12,134 nucleotides of DNA from Lentisphaerota bacterium (lineage in GTDB: Bacteria > Verrucomicrobiota > Kiritimatiellia > JAAZAB01), in assembly GCA_016199105.1 (NCBI GenBank), contig JACQHI010000105.1, positions 1-12,134 of the forward strand, given 5' to 3'. Positions 7,603-12,134 of this stretch are shown here, piece after piece. Both the position numbers and the translations under genes were made by a program. Under the pieces are notes generated by a model. The model had not been told where the DNA came from. It was given only the letters and a program-made list of their open reading frames with translations, and searched no databases. Numbering within the stretch: position 1 is the first letter of the stretch; each line of letters starts with the position of its first letter.

Positions 7603-7834
7603 GTCAGCCAGCCGCCTTCGCTAAGAAGCTACGGCGAGCCAAGAGAATGGCCGACTTACACTTTCGAGTCCTTCGGTCACTGGCCACATGGGCCCGTTGT
7701 CACAAGGTGCGATGTAGTAGGTCGGCCATTCTCTTGGCCCGCCGTCTTGCTTGCCAAGCCATAGCCTGGCGACGGCTGGTCCGCCGTAGCCTTATGCGAA
7801 GGTGGAAGCTTCTTGGCGAAGGCGGCTGGCTGAC
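7603..7834. repeat. 232-base nested inverted repeat, non-coding
   Basis: Outer arms 7603-7630 and 7807-7834 are inverted copies matching at 27 of 28 positions (GTCAGCCAGCCGCCTTCG on the left). Inner arms 7631-7658 and 7718-7745 directly follow on the left and match at 26 of 28 (centre CCAAGAGAATGGCCGA). The left arms are contiguous, the right arms are separated by 61 bases that contain a smaller hairpin (GGCGACGGC 7768-7776 with GCCGTAGCC 7783-7791, 8 of 9). No transposase and no evident target duplication. Resembles a MITE or a composite of smaller repeats. Confidence 0.85.
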
Positions 7835-7871
7835 CCTCTTTCGGCTTCTCCCTGCGGCAACTGGCCCATTG

Positions 7872-7920
7872 CTTTTTTGTCTTTTTTCCGGTTGTTCCCG
7901 GCGGAGGGTATTGCTATAGT
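7872..7920 (+). promoter_or_regulatory. Extended -10 promoter of the FapA operon with upstream T-rich tract
   Basis: -35 TTGTTC (7892-7897, three of six), 17-base spacer, -10 TATAGT (7915-7920, five of six) preceded by TG in TGCTATAGT, an extended -10. T-tracts at 7872-7888 lie at about -39 to -55, where an UP element would sit. Ten bases separate -10 and the ATG at 7931, so the leader should be only a few bases; no Shine-Dalgarno is present. Confidence 0.55.
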
Positions 7921-7930
7921 CGGCTTTGTT

Positions 7931-9667
7931 ATGGATTCCTTGACGGTCAATTCTCCCGAAAAGGGCAACATGGCGGCGCCCGACGTGCTGAAGCTCAAGC
8001 TCTTGCCCCTGCCCACGAGCGACGGCGACGGCGCGCTGGACACGGAACTCGACGGCCTCCTCAAAACCTCCCTGGAGCATTTCCAGCGAAGCGCCTCGGA
8101 TTACCGGTTTGTCCCCGAAAAAGGCGTCATCCGCCAGCTCGAGGAACTGCTGCAGGCGGAACCCCTGCCCGCCAACAAGCGCACGTTCAGCTTCGCCATC
8201 AACAATCTCCGGGCGCATTTCAACCTGAACGATCCCGAGCACCCGGAAGCCAATAACGGCCGGATTTGCCTGTATGTGTCGGAAGACAAACTCCAGGTCT
8301 TCCTCACGCTCACGCCCCCCCGGCCGGACGGCGACATGCCGACCATCAGCACGATCCAGACCGCGCTGGCCCACGCCGGCATCGTCCACGGCCTGGACGA
8401 GCCCGCCATGGAACGGGCGCTGGAAACGGTCCGATCCCGGCGCGACGTGGTCTGGTGCGCCCTCATCGCCCGGGGCGTTCCGCCCGTTCCGGTGCGGCTC
8501 GACCGGATCGAATTCAAGACCCGGATTTTCGACAAGCCGCTGATCCGGAAGGATATTCGAAAGATGGAAGCCGCCATCATCCCGCTCTGGAAGCCGCTCC
8601 ACGAGGACGATGCGATCGGCGTGTTGAAAGCCTCCAATACGGCCGCTCCCGGCAAGGATGTTTTCGGACAGCCCATCCCTCCGCCCCCGCCCTGCCTCCT
8701 GCTGGACCTCAGCGAGGACGTGGTCCAGGGGCCGAACGGAACCCTGAAGGCCCGCGCCGCCGGCTACGTCGTCACCGACGGCAAGCGCGTGGACATCATG
8801 CCGCTCTATTTCATGGACAATCCCGCCGCCGGCACCGCGAAGCTGTCGTTTCCCGGCGTGGTCCTGGTGCGCGGCCACCTGCGCGGCCCCGGCGCCATCG
8901 AATGCGACGACCTGTTCATCGTGGGCAACTGCGAACAGGTGAAAATCGTCTCCCGCAACGATGTCTTCATCAGCGGCGGCATCGTGGGCCATAACCAGAC
9001 GGAGCTCGACGCCGACGGCGGCATTTACGCCTCCTTCATCAGCGAGGCGAAGCTGTCCGCCCTGGGCGAGGTCATCGCCGACAACGCCATCATCAACAGC
9101 CAGGTGATCAGCGGCATCCGGATCCGCGTGCTGTCCCCCAAGGGCATGATCGCCGGCGGCACCCTGATGGCGCTCCGCGAAATCGCGGCCTCGACCATCG
9201 GCTCGGAATTCGGCATGCTCACCCAAACGGTGGTGGGCAAGGACTTCCTGAGTTCGTCCCGCATCGAGGTGCTGACCACCCGCATCCGCGCCAACGAGGA
9301 CAACCTGCGGCGCATTCAGGAGTTGAAACAGCAACTGGCCAAATCGCGCGTGTCCATCGAAAACATGCCGCCCGAAAAACAGGAGATTTACATCGGCATC
9401 CTCCGCAAGGAACAGGTTTCGCAGACGGAACTGAAAAGCCTCGTCCGCCGGAAAAAAACGCTGAACGCGGGCCTCCAGGAGTTTCTCGACGGCAGCGTGA
9501 AAGTCGTGGACAACCTCTTCCCGCCCGTGCGCGTCCAGATCGGCGACGCCATCAAGGAATTCCGCGAACGCCTGAACGCGGTCACCCTGACCTACAATAA
9601 AACGTTGGGGATCGTCAGCCGTTCGTCGGCGCAGGAACAAGCCAACCCAGGAGACCCCACCCCATGA
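7931..9667 (+). CDS. FapA/DUF342 family protein
   Basis: A 578-residue protein with no signal peptide or membrane helix. The DUF342 hallmark AAPGKDVFGQPIPPPP is at 238-253. After it a run of short beta-strand repeats (about 305-430, e.g. VLVRGHLRGPGAIECDDLFI, then VGNCEQVKI, NDVFISGGIVG, ADGGIYASF, GEVIADNAIINS, RIRVLSPKGMIAGG) fits the right-handed beta-helix known for this family. A charged segment (about 445-515) looks coiled-coil. The N-terminal 200 residues are of no family I recognise. Family members are linked to flagellar assembly or polymer-forming cytoskeletal roles, mostly unproven; no flagellar gene is in this window. The ATG at 7931 is chosen because the promoter abuts it and upstream codons lie in repeat. 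Stop overlaps the next start. Confidence 0.85.
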   Translation: MDSLTVNSPEKGNMAAPDVLKLKLLPLPTSDGDGALDTELDGLLKTSLEHFQRSASDYRFVPEKGVIRQLEELLQAEPLPANKRTFSFAINNLRAHFNLNDPEHPEANNGRICLYVSEDKLQVFLTLTPPRPDGDMPTISTIQTALAHAGIVHGLDEPAMERALETVRSRRDVVWCALIARGVPPVPVRLDRIEFKTRIFDKPLIRKDIRKMEAAIIPLWKPLHEDDAIGVLKASNTAAPGKDVFGQPIPPPPPCLLLDLSEDVVQGPNGTLKARAAGYVVTDGKRVDIMPLYFMDNPAAGTAKLSFPGVVLVRGHLRGPGAIECDDLFIVGNCEQVKIVSRNDVFISGGIVGHNQTELDADGGIYASFISEAKLSALGEVIADNAIINSQVISGIRIRVLSPKGMIAGGTLMALREIAASTIGSEFGMLTQTVVGKDFLSSSRIEVLTTRIRANEDNLRRIQELKQQLAKSRVSIENMPPEKQEIYIGILRKEQVSQTELKSLVRRKKTLNAGLQEFLDGSVKVVDNLFPPVRVQIGDAIKEFRERLNAVTLTYNKTLGIVSRSSAQEQANPGDPTP

Positions 9668-10905
9668 GCATCAGCAGGAAACAGAAGAAGAAAGGCTGGC
9701 AGCTCGTCTTGGCTCTCGGCCTGATTATCGAAATTATCATCATCGCGGGCGCCGTCCTGTCGCTCGTCAAGGATGGCGAAGAGATAACGAACTACCAGAT
9801 TATCGTGATCGTCGTCATGTTCGTGTTGATTTATATCGCCTTCCTCAAACAGAAAAGCATCGATATCTCCCGCTCCGTCGTGGAGGAAAAAATCAAGACC
9901 CAGACGCTGGTCCAGCACCTGCGGGACGGCATTCTCCTGCTGGATCCGGCCAACCGCGTCCTCGTGATCAACCCGAAAGCCTCCGAGGTGCTCGGCGCCT
10001 CCGACCTGGCTTTGCTGGAGCAGAATCTGGACGGCAAGGTGGATGCCGACCTGCAGTCCATCCTGGCCCCCGGCCAGTTCGGCGAAAAAACCGGCGTCTT
10101 CCTGGACACCGGCCGCCCCGTGCATTTCAGCGTCATCGGTCTTCCCGCCCTCCACGAGGAGGAAGCATACAAGCTGGTCTATGTGCGGCCGGTCGAAACC
10201 GGCGACGTCGCCGTGGCGGCCGGGGTGGAGCATGGCCCGGACGATGCCGCCCAGGCGGCGGAGACGCTTCACCGGATCGCCGAAACGATCGGCCGGTTTC
10301 TCAAAGCATCGGACGCGCCGGAAGCCCGGGTCTCGCTCGCCGGCGCCGCTCTCCAGAGTCTGTCGCTGCGGTTTCGCCTGCTGACAGGCGCCCTGACCGG
10401 CCGGCTCAAGAAGAAGGACGCCGCCTCGTCCTTCCAACCCCTCCACTGGCAGGCCCATAAACGGATCGAGCATCTGCTGACCGGTCTCGAACCGCTGTCG
10501 TCGGCGCTGGGCGTCAAACTGGACACGTCGTTCAACGATCCGGAAATCCAGCTCAAGGGAAATCCCGACTGGCTGGACCTGGCGCTCGTGCAGGTGCTGA
10601 CCAACGCCCTGGCCGACTCGCCAGCCCTGGAGGGCTCGGTGAAAATACGCACCGCCGCCATGGGCGCCAATGTCGGCATCGCGGTGATAGACTCCGGCCC
10701 GGTGGTGGCCCAGGAGGCCGCCGCCCGCCTTTTCGACGTCCCCTATGCCGGCGCCGCGGACATCTCCGGCATCATGGTCAGGACCCAGTCCAGCGGGCTG
10801 GCCCTGGCCCGCGCGATCATCGAAGCCCACGGCGGCACGCTGGCCGCCGAGCCGCCCATGGACGGCGGCCTCCGCATCATGATCATGATCCCGAACGAAG
10901 GGTGA
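9664..10905 (+). CDS. Membrane PAS/histidine-kinase-like protein, probably degenerate
   Basis: 413 residues. Two membrane helices (about 13-35 and 44-62) with a short loop between, after a basic N-terminus (RKQKKK), then a PAS-like domain (about 78-178, DGILLLDPANRVLVINPKAS) and a C-terminal GHKL-ATPase-like domain (about 295-410). N-box-like LVQVLTNALADSP (N314); G1-like VIDSGPVV (341-348) where kinases have DxGPGI; G2-like SSGLALARAIIEAHGG (376-391). No H-E-x-R/N phosphoacceptor motif is visible in the connecting helices (195-285). So it may bind ATP weakly or not, and may signal by protein contact. It starts inside the DUF342 stop (ATGA overlap, AGGAG 12 bases upstream), so translational coupling is likely and the two products probably work together. 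No response regulator is adjacent. Confidence 0.8.
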   Translation: MSISRKQKKKGWQLVLALGLIIEIIIIAGAVLSLVKDGEEITNYQIIVIVVMFVLIYIAFLKQKSIDISRSVVEEKIKTQTLVQHLRDGILLLDPANRVLVINPKASEVLGASDLALLEQNLDGKVDADLQSILAPGQFGEKTGVFLDTGRPVHFSVIGLPALHEEEAYKLVYVRPVETGDVAVAAGVEHGPDDAAQAAETLHRIAETIGRFLKASDAPEARVSLAGAALQSLSLRFRLLTGALTGRLKKKDAASSFQPLHWQAHKRIEHLLTGLEPLSSALGVKLDTSFNDPEIQLKGNPDWLDLALVQVLTNALADSPALEGSVKIRTAAMGANVGIAVIDSGPVVAQEAAARLFDVPYAGAADISGIMVRTQSSGLALARAIIEAHGGTLAAEPPMDGGLRIMIMIPNEG

Positions 10906-10906
10906 G

Positions 10907-10946
10907 GAATTTTGTCCCGACCTCTGGAGAGTCGGGATGAATTTTG
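10907..10946. repeat. Hairpin flanked by 8-base direct repeats
   Basis: TCCCGAC (10915-10921) pairs with GTCGGGA (10931-10937), with inner CTC/GAG possible. GAATTTTG occurs directly before (10907-10914) and again after (10939-10946). It follows the operon stop at 10905 by 9 bases, so it may act as the operon's terminator; the downstream T-run is only ATTTTG. The stem resembles the GGTCCCGA/TCGGGACC hairpins at 3354-3492. Confidence 0.6.
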
Positions 10947-10980
10947 GATTGGCCAGACTTCAATTTCTAACGTCCGCTTT

Positions 10981-11057
10981 CGACGTTCGACGTTGCCATG
11001 TCGCTTCGCCAGTGGCCACTTGGCCGCCATGCGGCCGACGTGCATGCGGCCGACGTG
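10981..11057. repeat. Short tandem duplications between convergent genes
   Basis: CGACGTT is duplicated in tandem (10981-10994) and CATGCGGCCGACGTG is duplicated exactly (11028-11042 and 11043-11057). Both are low-copy slippage products in the gap between the kinase-like gene and GH16. Confidence 0.7.
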
Positions 11058-11069
11058 GGAAGTTCTTCT

Positions 11070-11945
11070 TTATCCCGCCCAAAACCCATCCCCCGCCACC
11101 TTCCTCTCTGCTCCGGCCGTGCTGCGGGGCGCGGCGCTTTTCCACACCCGCACATAGTCCACTTCGAATTCCGTTGGAAAACCCTCGGACAAGGGTTTCA
11201 CCGTATAGGGAGGACGCAGTCCGAACGACACGATGACAGCCAGAGCCTGGTGCCAGAACTCGTTGGGCCGGCTTCTGACCAGCTCGCCGTCGATATACCA
11301 CTTGATCTCTTGTTTATCCCATTCGATCCCGTAGACATGGAAGGCCTCCCGCGGATCCCAGCTCGATTCCCAATCCAGGTGCTCGCCGATCTTCGGGCCG
11401 TTCTCCCTCTTCGCCTGGACACCGGCCAGCTTCGGGTGACGGAAAACAAACGCGTTGGCCTGGGCCTGCCGGACGTTTTTGGACTGCATGAGTTCGAAAT
11501 CCAGTTCCGTCCAGATATCCGGTTCGTTGCGGAACAGCCAGAACGCCGGGCATACACCGGGAAAAAGCGGCGCCGTCTTGAGGCGCGCCTCGAAATAGCC
11601 GTACCGGATGGCCGGAGCCCTGCTCCGAATGGCCGCGGATGTGTAGAATATCTTGCGGCCGGCGCGCTCATGCTCCCGATACTGCATGCGCAGCTTCAGC
11701 AGACCGCCTTCGAGCCGGACGTTCCCGGGCTCCCACGACCAGGTGCCGCTCCAGTCGGCGATGTCGTCGTCCCATTTTTCACGGTCCAGTACGGCCCCGC
11801 GAAACTCGTCCGAAAACTCGGACTGCAAGATCCACTTCTGCCCCTGAGCCGTCAACGGTTGCGGAGGCAATGGGGTGTCATCCTTCCCGCCCAAAGCCGC
11901 GCAGCAACACCACAGAAAGGCCGTCATTGCAATCGCCCTTTTCAT
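11070..11945 (-). CDS. Exported GH16 family glycoside hydrolase
   Basis: Endo-acting beta-glycanase of the jelly-roll GH16 fold; family members cleave laminarin, agar, porphyran, kappa-carrageenan or mixed-linkage glucans. The 291-residue precursor has a signal peptide (MKRAIAMTAFLWCCCAALGG) and the catalytic motif ELDFE (147-151), giving nucleophile E147, D149 and acid/base E151. Other landmarks are FSDEFRG (44-50), YGYFEARLKTAP (115-126), PAFWLF (133-138), FHVYGIEWDKQEIKWYIDG (202-220) and the closing EVDYVRVWK (261-269). The domain fills the mature protein; no carbohydrate-binding module. The layout recalls agarase/carrageenase-type members more than laminarinases, but substrate is not decided. 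Start at 11945 is uncertain: ATGs at 11963 and 11927 are alternatives; the in-frame ATG at 12041 is rejected because its extra codons are repeat sequence. Confidence 0.88.
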   Translation of the reverse strand: MKRAIAMTAFLWCCCAALGGKDDTPLPPQPLTAQGQKWILQSEFSDEFRGAVLDREKWDDDIADWSGTWSWEPGNVRLEGGLLKLRMQYREHERAGRKIFYTSAAIRSRAPAIRYGYFEARLKTAPLFPGVCPAFWLFRNEPDIWTELDFELMQSKNVRQAQANAFVFRHPKLAGVQAKRENGPKIGEHLDWESSWDPREAFHVYGIEWDKQEIKWYIDGELVRSRPNEFWHQALAVIVSFGLRPPYTVKPLSEGFPTEFEVDYVRVWKSAAPRSTAGAERKVAGDGFWAG

Positions 11946-12002
11946 CCTCGCACGCATCCGCATGGCAACAGGTTGACCGATCTCCACGGGACACCTAAAA
12001 CC

Positions 12003-12024
12003 CACAACCAAAAACCTATAACCC
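12003..12024. repeat. Third copy of the CCTAAAACC-type repeat
   Basis: CACAACCAAAAACCTATAAC resembles the copies at 1302 and 1373 with two substitutions, in the same orientation, and is preceded by ACCTAAAACC. It lies between the GH16 gene and the upstream partial gene. Confidence 0.55.
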
Positions 12025-12037
12025 GACACCTTCCGTG

Positions 12038-12134
12038 TCATCCCTTCGGCGCGTCCTTAGCCCACCGTTGGTATTCGTGCGGCCAGCGCTCCTTGTTGAG
12101 CTCCACGAGCCGGCGGAAATAGGCGGCCGTGCGC
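12038..12134 (-). CDS. C-terminal end of an unidentified protein (partial)
   Basis: The minus strand is open from the window edge to a TGA at 12038-12040, encoding 31 residues. The end reads FRRLVELNKERWPHEYQRW then AKDAPKG, a charged, helix-like C-terminus with codons typical of the neighbours (C or G in most third positions). Too short for family assignment. It lies directly upstream of the GH16 gene on the same strand, about 90 bases before the chosen GH16 start, and may share its transcript. Real coding is likely, not proven. Confidence 0.55.
   Translation of the reverse strand, partial: RTAAYFRRLVELNKERWPHEYQRWAKDAPKG

Larger units (their letters stand above)
7475..7930. other. Trehalase-FapA divergent intergenic region
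   Basis: 456 bases without a supported gene. Contents from left: trehalase Shine-Dalgarno and upstream sequence (7475-7560; I see no convincing promoter boxes for the trehalase), the nested inverted repeat (7603-7834), a T-rich tract (7872-7888) and the FapA promoter (7892-7920). Open frames crossing it read through the repeat and are not credible. Confidence 0.65.

Noticed and set aside
7591..7680. tRNA-like start (GTGGTGTAGAGGAAAGTC)
   Set aside because: No T-arm sequence or acceptor pairing at the right distance; it is the edge of the nested inverted repeat.
7860..7889. Intrinsic terminator before the FapA promoter
   Set aside because: The T-tracts are good but the only stem (GCAA with TTGC) is 4 bp, and no plus-strand gene ends upstream; an UP-type element fits better.
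7700..9640. 646-codon minus-strand frame over the FapA gene
   Set aside because: Long only because third positions are GC-rich; low-complexity His/Asp/Gly-rich product, while the plus strand has DUF342 motifs.
9592..10830. 412-codon minus-strand frame over the kinase-like gene
   Set aside because: Antisense shadow; the plus frame has membrane helices and PAS/GHKL motifs and overlaps the FapA stop properly.
10998..12122. Plus-strand frame antisense to GH16
   Set aside because: GH16 catalytic motif and fold landmarks are on the minus strand; the plus product shows nothing.

Overview
The window is a GC-rich bacterial chromosome segment with long, well-separated genes. Coding regions strongly prefer G or C in the third codon position, which is why large antisense shadow frames appear everywhere. 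Gene content (a standard RecA, GalE and exported MsrB, a FapA/DUF342 protein, a trehalase-family enzyme, an exported GH16 enzyme) and intergenic regions packed with palindromic repeats suggest an environmental or marine carbohydrate-degrading bacterium. The PVC group (Kiritimatiellota, Lentisphaerota or Verrucomicrobiota) is my best guess. This is inference from style and content; RecA would settle it in a similarity search.

Layout. Minus-strand block 104-3280: msrB, galE and recA, each separated by 270-330 bases, so probably separate transcription units. recA and msrB each have a recognisable promoter with 17-base spacing and a Shine-Dalgarno. Plus-strand 3544-4782 is an MFS transporter, divergent from msrB. 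Plus-strand 5005-6009 is an exported TIM-barrel glycosidase-like protein with a promoter so close to the ATG that the mRNA should be leaderless. It converges on a minus-strand cytoplasmic GH37 trehalase (6203-7474). Divergent from the trehalase is a two-gene plus-strand operon (7931-10905): a FapA/DUF342 protein followed, with a 4-base ATGA overlap, by a membrane PAS/histidine-kinase-like protein whose kinase motifs look degenerate. The last genes are on the minus strand: an exported GH16 glycoside hydrolase (11070-11945) and the C-terminal end of an unidentified protein running off the window.

Intergenic regions. Almost every gap holds a palindromic or tandem repeat, apparently from several different families: a 232-base nested inverted repeat (7603-7834), a tandem pair of double-hairpin units (3354-3492), an ACGAAA-type inverted pair (2547-2677) with a related third copy (6141-6169), a CCTAAAACC-type family (1302-1393 and near 12003), and short hairpins at 2-67, 114-130, 4909-4959, 6066-6119 and 10915-10937. 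One lies inside the 3' end of recA and encodes its last residues.

Functionally this is a housekeeping and carbohydrate segment (sugar-nucleotide epimerase, sugar transporter candidate, three glycosidase-type enzymes). The FapA-kinase-like operon is the least understood gene set. I see no phage, insertion-sequence transposase, CRISPR array, rRNA or tRNA.
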